NCBI RefSeq assembly: GCF_964340395.1
Contig: NC_135558.1
Location: forward strand, 17,472,771 to 17,536,770
DNA length: 64,000 nt
Reading direction: 5' to 3'
From: Glandiceps talaboti
Taxonomy: Eukaryota; Hemichordata; Enteropneusta; Spengelidae
The position numbers and the translations under genes were made by a program. Under the pieces are notes generated by a model, which did no database searches, was not told the origin of the DNA, and saw only the letters and a list, made by a program, of their open reading frames with translations. Positions 56,152 through 64,000 of the stretch are shown here, one piece after another. The first letter of the stretch is position 1. Each line of letters starts with the position of its first letter.

Positions 56152-56717
56152 TATTAATTGCACACCACTTCAAGTATGATGTGAGCAAGGGCATACCTCC
56201 AATTGGGTAGAACATGTCCCCAAAATGAATTTAATAATGATAATGATAATAATAATAATCTTTTATTTATACTGGATAGTTCTTGAAAAAAAGTATATAT
56301 AAACACTTTGTCTCCAGTGAGGGCCATCCCACATGGGTTCAGTGTTAATGCAGGAGGAAACCGAAGTACCTGGGGAAAACCTGCGTTATTCGGTAGAGTC
56401 AAACTGAACGACACTCTTTTTACATACAGCATGGTAAATTTAATCAAACTCTGTATGAGTTTAAACCCCAACCGCTGTGGCAAGAGGCAAGTGGTTTAAC
56501 GACTCGGCCACTGACAACTATTATTAATTAAGACTCATGAAACTTCACATGGTTTATAATCATGTAAATATTTTATTTTCCAGAAATTGGTGATATTGCC
56601 GGTGTAGCAGATGTCACAATACGTCAGTCCTACAGGCTTATATTTCCCAAGGCCATAGACCTCTTTCCAGAAGATTTTAAATTTGCTACTCAAATCGGAC
56701 AACTGCCTCAGCCATGA
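40813..56717 (+). CDS. GTF2B: Transcription initiation factor IIB (TFIIB)
   Basis: Bridges TBP-bound promoter DNA and RNA polymerase II and helps select the start site; nuclear. Coding exons: 40813-40835, 44612-44716, 49247-49433, 49830-49916, 51839-51968, 53061-53170, 53844-53938, 54727-54803, 56584-56717. They join in frame to 315 codons plus stop (human 316). The zinc ribbon ligands are C14, H17, C33 and C36 (CPAH...CSEC). The B-reader/linker is [23 protein letters not shown]. Two cyclin folds follow, with ANDAIA-type [26 protein letters not shown] and [35 protein letters not shown]. Exon 1 carries only seven and two-thirds codons and is followed by a 3.8-kb intron. Introns 1 and 2 carry most of the MITEs, intron 8 a 30-bp minisatellite and a SINE. 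A candidate poly(A) signal is at 57046. The gene looks intact. Confidence 0.97.
42494..42690. mobile_element. hAT MITE (family C) with perfect 8-bp target duplication
   Basis: Starts CAGTGTGCCCCCTAAGCC and ends TTAGAGGGCACACTG, with inverted ends of about 14 bp. ATTAGAGG is present at both 42486-42493 and 42691-42698, an exact 8-bp target-site duplication as made by hAT transposases. The body of 197 bp is non-coding. GTF2B intron 1. Confidence 0.85.
42711..42762. repeat. (TG)n microsatellite
   Basis: About 26 TG units just right of the hAT MITE, in GTF2B intron 1. Confidence 0.95.
43560..43872. mobile_element. Long-TIR element G, copy 2
   Basis: Shares GCGTAATGCGC, CTCTGTTCGAAAAGAGTACG, GGTGGTTCTCTTTCTTTCA and GATTCTGATTGGCTAC with 13306-13712. 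It ends with TGTATGTAACAAGCACTCAC..AACAGCC, the reverse complement of that copy's left end. The left end is missing here. GTF2B intron 1. Confidence 0.6.
44135..44280. mobile_element. Fold-back element F, copy 3 (compact hairpin)
   Basis: ATTATTCCCCAATATTCTTC, then AAAATACGAGTGACCTAAGG at the left pair with CCTTAGGTCACAAGTATTTT-like and AATATTGGGGAATAAT at the right around a loop of about 40 nt. This is the core of the longer copies at 18920 and 33185. GTF2B intron 1. Confidence 0.7.
44888..45179. mobile_element. Composite hAT MITE: half copy plus full copy (family C)
   Basis: A left-half copy (44888-44991) is joined to a full copy (44992-45179) at ..TATGTGGTGAC|CAGTGTGCC. The same half-plus-full arrangement with the same junction occurs inverted at 49983-50256. 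The flanking 8-mers TAATACAC and CACCACAC match at 5 of 8 positions, so a target duplication is not certain here. GTF2B intron 2. Confidence 0.7.
45205..45440. mobile_element. tRNA-like SINE pieces in inverted arrangement
   Basis: On the minus strand 45340-45440 reads GGGTAGCACAATTGGTAC (A-box-like), then GGTCCTGGGTTTAAGTCCCA (B-box-like). On the plus strand CTGGGTAGCACAGTTGATTA at about 45230 starts a similar but decayed tRNA-like half. The 3D tRNA fold is not kept, so neither is a functional tRNA gene. GTF2B intron 2. Confidence 0.5.
45712..45853. repeat. Dispersed repeat H, copy 2 (inverted relative to copy 1)
   Basis: ACTTCTACAGAATA, GCTCTTAAGAAACGGTAC, TGTATTCTCAATTTCCTAT and TGGAATGGCTTATTG are the reverse complement of the 7027-7160 copy. 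GTF2B intron 2. Confidence 0.6.
45854..46329. other. Intronic, nothing recognised
   Basis: AT-rich GTF2B intron 2 sequence without repeats or coding potential that I can see. Confidence 0.5.
46330..46715. mobile_element. Harbinger-like MITE family A, full copy
   Basis: GGCCAAATAAAAAAAGTTGT, then GGTTCCGGTTATCCGACC at the left and TACCCCACCTACTTTTAAAA, AATGTAATCGGAACCACACA at the right. Flanks are CTA and TTA. GTF2B intron 2. Confidence 0.75.
46720..48485. other. Intronic, nothing recognised
   Basis: GTF2B intron 2. ACAATGTACATGTA / ACAATGTACGTGTA and CATCATCTGAT words recur near 47845-47935. An 87-codon minus-strand ORF near 47977-48240 has no family resemblance I can name and is most likely chance. 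Confidence 0.45.
48486..48840. mobile_element. Harbinger-like MITE family A, inverted, with TTA duplication
   Basis: In the opposite orientation to the other copies: GGCCTAATAAAGATAATTGT, GTGGTTCCGATTACGCTCAA at the left, GGTCGGGTAACCGGAACG..TTTAGGCC at the right. Exactly TTA on both flanks (48483-48485 and 48841-48843). The clearest copy for defining the ends. GTF2B intron 2. Confidence 0.8.
49050..49074. repeat. Poly(G) run of 25
   Basis: Uninterrupted G25 about 170 nt upstream of GTF2B exon 3. Its length is likely to vary or be misassembled. Confidence 0.9.
49983..50256. mobile_element. Composite hAT MITE, inverted copy with near-perfect 8-bp duplication
   Basis: Full copy (49983-50160) followed by half copy (50161-50256), both inverted relative to 44888-45179 and with the same internal junction. 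Flanking octamers CATATGAC (49975-49982) and CTTATGAC (50257-50264) match at 7 of 8 positions, which indicates that the dimer moved as one unit. GTF2B intron 4. Confidence 0.8.
50864..50925. repeat. (GT)n microsatellite
   Basis: About 31 GT units in GTF2B intron 4, close to a G-rich run at 50802-50818. Confidence 0.95.
50926..51838. other. Intronic, nothing recognised
   Basis: AT-rich remainder of GTF2B intron 4. No repeat family or conserved element was noticed. Confidence 0.45.
52098..52540. mobile_element. MITE with ~150-bp terminal inverted repeats
   Basis: The arms 52098-52250 and 52385-52540 are reverse complements at high identity, including GTGAAAGGAATAGACACAAC, TGTGATTTTCAAGATAAACT and GATAAGACCC.TGTATATAAA. 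The loop is about 135 nt. It occupies nearly half of GTF2B intron 5 and would give a long stem in the pre-mRNA. Superfamily unknown. Confidence 0.8.
52606..52700. repeat. Dispersed repeat E, copy 2, behind a poly(A) run
   Basis: CTGGATGATCTCATCAACAC, CAACTCAAAGGGTTTCCAAG and TAACAGAGCATCATCATG match the inverse of 11745-11935. A run of 23 A lies directly before it (52587-52609). The block may be the end of a retroelement. Confidence 0.5.
53225..53345. repeat. Dispersed repeat J, copy 1
   Basis: TTGTACCGGTGAGCACACAT, ATTTGCACTGCAGTGCAATA, CTGAAAACATT and CCTGCATGGAAATGATA are shared with 62240-62345. GTF2B intron 6. Confidence 0.55.
54991..55858. repeat. 30-bp minisatellite, about 29 copies, GTF2B intron 8
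   Basis: Unit ACACTGTATG-TCCATGCCAG-GGGTATAATT, nearly identical throughout. Variants are mostly single bases (CCATGACAG in units 6, 16, 20; TCTATG in 9, 12, 18; TTCATG in 14), and unit 27 has lost two bases. Because 30 is a multiple of three, one frame stays open on each strand and creates a 256-codon repetitive ORF, which is not a gene. Confidence 0.97.
56111..56152. repeat. (ATT)n microsatellite
   Basis: About 14 TTA units in GTF2B intron 8, next to the SINE. Confidence 0.95.
56230..56515 (-). mobile_element. tRNA-derived SINE, minus strand
   Basis: Reading the minus strand from 56515: AGTGGCCGAGTCGTTAAACC (A-box, like tRNA-Leu/Ser), then GTTGGGGTTTAAACTC (B-box). A body containing the reverse of GGAGGAAACCGAAGTACCTG and a 3' end of ATAAAAGATTATTATTATTA follows. 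The GGAGGAAACC..GTACCTGG..AAAACC block is a widely seen conserved part of invertebrate SINEs. It sits in the last GTF2B intron, 68 bp before exon 9. Confidence 0.65.
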
Positions 56718-58085
56718 GAACCATTCCTCCATGGAAATTCACACACAAAAATCCTCCATAATGTTCATGTTTACACCCCTATGCAGTGGTTTGATCCATT
56801 GTTTTAAGCTGTGAGGTTGAACCAGTATACAGAGAAATGGGGATGAAAGGTCTTGCAATTGTACACTCACAAAACTTTATGAATAATACGGCTGTAGGTG
56901 GTGGCTGTGTTTGATGTCAAATTACATGTTTTTGATTGTGTACTAGCCAGTGTCCCCCATCCAATCAATCGTTTATTTATTTATTTTCTGCAAAAAAAAA
57001 AAAAAAAAATATTTCAAAGAATTCAGAATGAAAACAGAAAGTGCTAATAAAGAAGTGAAAGGGGAAGTGAAAAATATTTGTCAATAACCAACACCAGATC
57101 AGTCGTATAATATGACTGCCATCTATAGAGTATTATTACAATGAACATAAAACAAGCTATAAAAAGGCAATATGATATTACTGTAACAATGTTTTAGAGA
57201 AATGCATAGTTGATACAAACCTCCAATACAAATGCGTTGAATTCAAATTCAACAATCAAAACTTATTTGTGGTAACACACCACAGGGAAAAGGATGATAA
57301 ATCAATTGTGATTTTCCGGATTTCAAATATTATTTTCTCTACATTTCAAGTTTTAAATATTTCCGCTCAGTGTATTTTCCTATTTCTTACCTTTATCACT
57401 GTCTTATCAGAGTTTACCAACTTTGCATTAATTCGTAGATTGCTAATCCTAGAACAAACTCGGATCAGTAAAAATTTACACTCACTTCGCAGTGTGTTCA
57501 AGTTTGTTCTACGATAGTCTACTCCCCAGTATACACTGTAAGATACTGTTGGGTGCTGTTTGTCACCTCCAAGCAAACAGCGCCACCAACGACATTATTT
57601 TACCATCAATCCCTAGTACTGAGGTCTTCCTGTCATTTCTAGAAAATCAAAAGGTGCTGCTCTACATAAGTTACAGTAAAACGTTTTCTAAAGATCAATC
57701 TATATTTTAAACTCTCTAAAAGATATTTTGTTATTGTTACGCTTGATTGTGTATCTGTTTTAAGTTTTCACCAAGTTCATTATTTATTATACAAATATGT
57801 ACTAGTAATATAACACCTTTATCAGTTCTTGACAAGCAGGTGTCAGTCACTTTTTTAAACTGTATTAACTGACTAGGGAAAGAAACTGATGGCATACAAA
57901 CACTGTTGACGAAACTAGTGAAATGTTATCGTTAAATATTTGATATTGACGTGATACTTGGCACTTTTGCAAGCCACGTTTATTTTTGCTGCTTTTGTAT
58001 AAAGTCTCCTGGAGGAATATGTTTTTAGTGTTTTCACAGAGGCCTGATGGTTGTTTTCATTGTCTTTAATTTGCTGTCATACTGG
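56718..58085. other. GTF2B 3' UTR and downstream flank
   Basis: A candidate AATAAA lies at 57046, 329 nt past the stop, preceded by an A-run at 56992-57009. From about 57060 to 58085 the sequence is unique-looking and AT-rich, with no coding exon recognised. Confidence 0.5.
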
Positions 58086-58088
58086 AAA

Positions 58089-58548
58089 ATGTCAAAGGTC
58101 AGTCTAGCTGGTGTCAAAGGTCAGACTAGTTGTTGTCAAAAGACAGACTAGCTTGTGTCAAAGGTCAGACTAGCTTGTGTCAAAGGTCAGTCTAGCTGGT
58201 GTCAAAGGTCAGTCTAGTTAATGTCAAAGGTCAGACTAGCTAATGTCAAAGGTCAGACTAGCTTGTGTCAAAGGTCAGACTAATCAGTGTCAAAGGTCAG
58301 TCTAGCTGGTGTCAAAGGTCAGTCTAGCTAATGTCAAAGGTCAGACTAGCTTGTGTCAAAGGTCAGACTAATTAGTGTTAAAGGTCAGACAAGCTTGTGT
58401 CAAAGGTCAGCTTGTGTTAAGTGTAGGGCTAGATTAAGTCAAAGGTCAGATTATCTTGTGTCAGAGGTCAGATTAGTTTGCAGGCTAGGTTGTGTCAAAG
58501 GTAAGGTTAGCTAGTGTCAAAGGTCAGGTTAGCTTGTGTCAAAGGTCA
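58089..58548. repeat. ~22-bp tandem array carrying AAAGGTCA half-sites
   Basis: About 20 units of the form TGTCAAAGGTCAGACTAGCT. Seventeen keep an intact AAAGGTCA, the consensus monomer site (NBRE) for NR4A-type nuclear receptors and an extended AGGTCA half-site for others. Spacing is mostly 21-22 bp, about two helical turns, so the sites face the same side of the DNA. Units decay toward the right end. It lies 1.4 kb past the GTF2B stop. Confidence 0.9.
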
Positions 58549-58559
58549 CTGCAGGTGCT

Positions 58560-60298
58560 ACATTTAAGAATGATTCTTCTTGATCAAGAATATCTTATAT
58601 GAAAATAGCCTTTTGTACACAAATGCAAGTGTTTACCATGTGCCTCATGTTACTACCAATGTCAACTTTGATATTATTATGCCTTTTACCATTATCAATG
58701 AATGCTGATATACAACGTGCAATTTTTTTGTCTATATAAAGTTCTAATCAAATACTATGGCATGGCAAATTGGATATACTAGTATACTACTATTCCTGGG
58801 TTCACAAGGTTGTCCTCCTAGTAAACACAAATTTTAACCTTCTGTACATAATAGTCCAGACTGGTAAAGTTGCACCAATATAATGATTACCAGAAAATTG
58901 ATTAGGACCTAGGTCCTGGAAAAAACAGTAAAAAAAAAATTTTTTTTTTTTAAATTTCTTTCGTTGTTTTGGTCAGTTGTGTATGTAGTTCAATACAGAT
59001 ATATAGGTCTATAGGTTTCCCCCACCCACTGTGTATGGTTTCCTGCATAACTATGGCCTCGTAACAAAACTTTCAAATAGTTTGAGGAAATGTGTATTAG
59101 GATTTATATGTCATATTCCATTTATTTTACTGGCTAATTTGTCAAAAGCAGTGTAACAACCAGGTTATACAAAATTTTGGGCAAAAGTGGTATTTTTTGG
59201 CAGTACAAGGAACAGTACACAAAAGGCATATCACACTGTACTGAAATTTAAAAACAGAAAACTTGTCATAACAAATTGAGAATACCAGCAATATCTATAT
59301 AGAAACACAGAGAAGATGATCGTATCAAAACACACAAGAAAGAAAAAAAGTTTGGGTATGAATAGTGCCTCCTATTGACCAAACTATACAAACGTTTGTT
59401 TTTATATTGGCGGCCTATCAAATGCAGTCATGTTAACAGTCAAAGTAGTTTTACATGTATTTGACTGAAAATGACCAACGTGGGGCTTTTTATTACTGTG
59501 CATCATTAAATGTGTTTCAAAAGAAGCTTCACATATTAAAATGAACTTTTCCAATTTTGAACTAGCAGAGCTAGCACAGAAAAAGAAATCAAAAACTTGT
59601 GGACTATGATTCCACAAGTATCAAACTATAGGTACTGTTACTGAAAAAAGAATACTTACTTAGAAGTGAAGAAACATTCCTAAGATACTTCAAAAACTTT
59701 AAAAGTACTCATTAAATGTTTTAAATTGAAACTTATTTTTGATCTGTATTTCACATATCTTTTTCATCTTGACTTTGTTTTGCATTTTCTGTCACAATAT
59801 CTGAGCTGCAGGCTTTCTGTATTAAAGAGGAAAATATGTTTTAGTGTATAAAGAGCTATTTGTTTGACTGATACAGACGAGGGCATTGAACTACCTAACA
59901 TCTACAATCAGATGATTTCTAAGTGTCATACCGCCACCTAGTGGTGAGCTGTAACTATAGAATTCGTCATTCTGGTGAGGATCGTCGATCAAGACAGATC
60001 GAAAGCTCAATGCTAAAATCTTTGAACTGCTTGTATGTTATAACCTTTGTAAGTTACTTGACCTTCCAAGCTGAAGGATATTTGTGGTTATTTGACTAAG
60101 TGTTGAACACCAGGGTTCTCCCTAGTCTCAAAGATGTGGTCAGTTCATTGGTATTCATAGGATTACATGTATGTATCAGGTAGAGCAATATGAAATGGTG
60201 TCAATTACAGATTACATGCAATAAATTGCATATTTTTTAATAAAACTGGACTGACTATATTAGAGCATTTTGTCAAGGTTGTATTTTCTATAATTAAA
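58560..60298. other. Intergenic, no gene recognised
   Basis: AT-rich sequence between two tandem arrays. The only notable item is a CTCF-like motif at 59931-59944. The 71-codon minus-strand ORF at 59402-59617 has no recognisable features. Confidence 0.45.
59931..59944 (-). promoter_or_regulatory. Candidate CTCF-binding motif
   Basis: The minus strand reads CCACTAGGTGGCGG, which fits every position of the bilaterian CTCF core consensus CCASYAGRKGGCRS. Motif only; no other support. Similar words also occur inside some transposons. Confidence 0.4.
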
Positions 60299-61236
60299 CA
60301 GTGGTTTCAACCAATGAGGATGAATGTTATATCTCTATCATTAATAGCCTGTAGTTTCAACCAATGAGGATGAATGTTATATCTCTATCATTAATAGCCT
60401 GTGGTTTCAACCAATGAGGATGAATGTTATATCTCTATCATTAATAGCCTGTGGTTTCAACCAATAAGGATGAATGTTATATCTCTAACATTAATAGCCT
60501 GTGGTTTCAACCAATGAGGATGAATGTTATATCTCTATCATTAATAGCCTGTGGTTTCAACCAATGAGGATGAATGTTATATCTCTATCATTAATAGCCT
60601 GTGGTTTCAACCAATGAGGATGAATTTTATATCGCTATCATTAATAGCCTGTGGTTTCAACCAATAAGGATGAATGTTATATCTCTATCATTAATAGCCT
60701 GTGGTTTCAACCAATGAGGATGAATGTTACATCTCTATCATTAATAGCCTGTGGTTTCAACCAATGAGGATGAATGTTATATCTCTATCATTAATTGCCT
60801 GTGGTTTCAACCAATGAGGATGAATTTTATATCTCTATCATTAATAGCCTGTGGTTTCAACCAATAAGGATGAATGTTATATCTCTATCATTAATAGCCT
60901 GTGGTTTCAACCAATGAGGATGAATGTTACATCTCTATCATTAATAGCCTGTGGTTTCAACCAATGAGGATGAATGTTATATCTCTATCATTAATAGCCT
61001 GTGGTTTCAACCAATGAGGATGAATGTTACATCTCTATCATTAATAGCTTGTGGTTTCAACCAATGAGGATGAATGTTATATCTCTGACATTAATAACCT
61101 GTGGTTTCAACCAATGAGGATGAATGTTATATCTCTATCATTAAAAGTCTGTGGTTTCAACCAATGAGGATGGATGTTATATCTCTATCATTAAAAATCT
61201 GTGGTTTCAACCAATGAGGATGAATGTTGCATCTAC
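60299..61236. repeat. 50-bp satellite array with CCAAT, ~19 copies, 200-bp higher-order units
   Basis: Unit: GTGGTTTCAACCAATGAGGA followed by TGAATGTTATATCTCTATCA and TTAATAGCCT. Every unit keeps a CCAAT box. Variant pattern (AATTTTAT, then CCAATAAGG, then GTTACATC, then consensus-like) repeats over units 7-10 and 11-14, so blocks of four units have been amplified together. Units 17-19 are the most diverged. Confidence 0.97.
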
Positions 61237-61505
61237 CTTTCAATATCACCCAGTGTGGCAGAACGATGACCTTTAAATTTGTTATTGGAAATTGTGTCTA
61301 GAGATTATTTTTTAGATACTCCAACAACACTAAGGCTATTCTTAAGTTTTGCCACTTTTACGACCATATTTTAGTCTTCCAAATTTCCACCTTGTTATGT
61401 TATATTCTTTATTTATTATCATCTTATAGAATTGTAACTTTACCAAAATCCACAATAAAAATTGTAAAACAAAAAATAACACAGATGTGGCCGTTTCTTT
61501 GAGTT

Positions 61506-61738
<233 letters not shown>

Positions 61739-61739
61739 T

Positions 61740-63120
61740 ATATAATACATTCCGTTTCTAGTCCTATTTGTAAACTTTGAGGCATATGGGTCAAGATATA
61801 TATATAGACATACTGATGCCATTCCAATATGCATATACATTTAGAAGCAATGTCCAAAATTACTGTAATATTGTGTATTGGAAGCTACTATTACACAAAT
61901 GTCTGTCTGGCTGTGTGTGTGTGTGTGTGTCATCCATTAAGTGAATATCGATAAATGAAGATGTGTGAATATTAATAGCCTACCTGTAGTCTTAAAGGAC
62001 TAAAAGTTACTACACTATTTCAGCTATCCTAACTTACATTTTGCTATTTTGAATTTCCCTTGTCCCATGAATCCTACCAACGGTCTTCAGACCTGCTAAT
62101 ATTTAAAACCATGCCCCACCATACACATAAAATATAGGAAATTAACATTGGAAGGACAAGTAACAATACTAATTTAAAACGGCAGTTATGATAGCTTAAG
62201 TAGTAGAATATATTAGTACAAGTAACATACTTAATGGACATTGCTTGCACCGATGCATGGACACACCAGTAGTATTTGCACTACAGTACAATACTGAAAA
62301 CATTATTGTATGCCTGCATGCAAATGATACGCACATGAAACCGTCATCATTCGTTTCACACGAAAATATGCATGATCACAGAGTGGCATTTTTATGGAAA
62401 TTTGCTCTTTCAGATACGTTAGAGGATGAAGCCATTAACCAACAAGTGGGGTTTCACAATAGACAATATTTATTATACCCGACTTGCTGGCTCACCAAGT
62501 CGGGTTTGTAGCACTTAAACAGCTAATTGGGGGAAAACCATCATGAAACATATGTAATAATAACAGAACACCATGCCGTGTGAGTTCCAGTGTGGTTACT
62601 CAGGGGTATTTGAACTCGTGCTTGCAAGGATTCCTGATGCACTTTCACAGTCGCTACACTCATGAAAGTAGTGCCACAGAGAACACTGTAAGCAACATAG
62701 CAAGCACTCATACAAATACCCTAAACATTTTACACTTACACTCACAGCATCATGGACTTGTTTGTTATAATCCTTTATGACGACAGGTATAGGATTGCAT
62801 CTACGTCATAATAAACACACTGAACAAAATAAACATACAAGTCTGCTTGTATTATTCCTAAATACATTTTATTGCAATATTTCTATCAAGATACAAGCCA
62901 TAATAGGTTACAATATAATACTGTAGACAGAGTTCAAGTATACTGTAAGGGCATTAATGTAATAGTGTCATTGTTTGTATGTGGAAGATCTAAACAATAG
63001 TAGTTGGAAATAGATCAGTTTATAATAGAGAAGTATATATATCTGGCCAAATTTTGGAAATGGTGGCCATACTACCTAAAACCCTGCTGTAGAGATTGTT
63101 TTATCATGGACGTATGGAAT
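61740..63120. other. Intergenic, no gene recognised
   Basis: Contains a short GT run (61913-61930), repeat J copy 2 (62240-62345; TTTGCACTACAGTACAATAC and CTGAAAACATT, shared with 53225-53345) and a hairpin with 10-nt stem ACCCGACTTG at 62477-62505. The rest is plain AT-rich sequence. Confidence 0.5.
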
Positions 63121-63128
63121 TTGATTGG

Positions 63129-63187
<59 letters not shown>
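63129..63187. repeat. (GT)n microsatellite
   Basis: About 29 GT units leading directly into the long palindrome. Confidence 0.95.
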
Positions 63188-63189
<2 letters not shown>

Positions 63190-63192
63190 TGA

Positions 63193-63280
63193 GTGAGTGT
63201 GTACATAAGTATGCATGTACGTACGTATGTACGTACGTACGTACATACGTACGTACATGCATACTTATGTACACACTCAC
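63193..63280. repeat. Perfect 88-bp palindrome without spacer
   Basis: The arms 63193-63236 and 63237-63280 are exact reverse complements (44 nt each). They are built of GTAC/ACGT words in the centre and AGTGTGTACATAAGTATGCA at the outside. No spacer lies at the symmetry point. Confidence 0.93.
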
Positions 63281-63296
63281 ACATACATTTGTAAGT

Positions 63297-63415
63297 ATGT
63301 ATGTATGTATGTATGTATGGCACATGTATGTATGTATGTATGTATGTATGGATGGATGGATGGATGGATGTATGCATGTGTATGTATGTGTGTGTGTGTG
63401 TGTGTGTATGCATGC
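63297..63415. repeat. (ATGT)n, (ATGG)n and (GT)n microsatellites
   Basis: Tetranucleotide ATGT runs at 63297-63349, ATGG units to about 63368, and a GT run at about 63388-63407. Spurious Cys/Met/Tyr/Val ORFs cover them. Confidence 0.93.
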
Positions 63416-63810
63416 ATGTATATACCATATATGTTCTATGTACATGTATCTTTGTTATACATTGTGCATGGATTGTCTATTTGCTTTTTGACATTTTCAA
63501 TGTCTATTTAGTATGTTCTTGGACGACATGGGGATATTGGATAAAAATATATAAATCTATGGACACAATATCAACAGAATGTTGACATCAAAATATTTAC
63601 ATTTCAAATTTACCAAATTGAGTTAAAAAGCACAGTCAAAGAAGGGTACCATATGTTACACATAAAATATTCCCACAGCTAACAAATAGATATTTAGTTA
63701 AAAAGTAGGAGTTATTAATTCATTTCTCCATATCTATATATTTCATTCATTCCATGATTTTAAACATCAACTACATATTAGAGGTGAAAGGTCAGTTTAC
63801 AACACATTAA

Positions 63811-64000
63811 GGGTGACCCTATATTTATTTCTGTTTCTCATTACCAGGCAGATCCAAATTTTCATCGCCAACATCAAACTAAAGAAAAATGTTTTTCTTT
63901 TGTGCCCGCCCATAATATTTTATGGAACAGCGCCATCTCTGGCAAGATTAAGCAACTGTCAAAGTCATCTACAGTCATCGTTGTGACAACAAGGAAACTT
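63811..64000. mobile_element. MITE-like element with inverted ends, copy 2 (cut by window end)
   Basis: GGGTGACCCTATATTTATTT, CTGTTTCTCATTACC, CCAAATTTTCA, GCCCGCCCATAATATTTTAT and AAAGTCATCTACAGTCATCG follow the same order as 41-270. Same orientation as copy 1. The right end is outside the window. Confidence 0.6.

Overview
This is an intron-rich, AT-rich piece of an animal nuclear genome. It holds four complete, highly conserved housekeeping genes, each with 9 to 14 small coding exons and introns packed with short DNA transposons (MITEs), SINEs, minisatellites and long microsatellites. No bacterial, viral or CRISPR features are seen. Codon-by-codon similarity to the vertebrate proteins is high. 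The repeat load, together with frequent ACATGTA-type words, suggests a marine invertebrate such as a hemichordate, lancelet or lophotrochozoan. The species cannot be fixed from the sequence.

Layout. 1-5283: intergenic, repeat-rich, with a degraded LINE tail, a polypyrimidine tract, a long CAAA/CAGA microsatellite and one possible signal-peptide exon on the minus strand. 5284-19944 (+): GTF2H4, the TFIIH subunit p52 (14 exons, 461 aa). 21464-28236 (-): EIF3G, translation initiation factor 3 subunit g (10 exons, 280 aa), tail-to-tail with GTF2H4. 28237-28533: a compact divergent promoter. 28534-38145 (+): SPOUT1, a SPOUT-class RNA methyltransferase (12 exons, 381 aa), with one predicted GC-AG intron. 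40813-56717 (+): GTF2B, general factor TFIIB (9 exons, 315 aa), with a CRE in its promoter. 56718-64000: no gene recognised; it holds an array of AAAGGTCA nuclear-receptor half-sites, a 50-bp CCAAT-bearing satellite with higher-order structure, AT arrays and a perfect 88-bp palindrome.

Together the genes cover transcription initiation and repair (GTF2H4, GTF2B), translation initiation (EIF3G) and RNA modification/mitosis (SPOUT1). They do not form a pathway in the bacterial sense. From memory, their human orthologues lie at 6p21.33, 19p13.2, 9q34.11 and 1p22.2, one in each of the four MHC-paralogous regions. The window therefore looks like a piece of the pre-duplication 'proto-MHC' linkage group.

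Most other long open reading frames are translated microsatellites or transposon pieces. Exon boundaries were read by eye from GT(GC)/AG signals, reading frame and family similarity; no alignment or database search was run.
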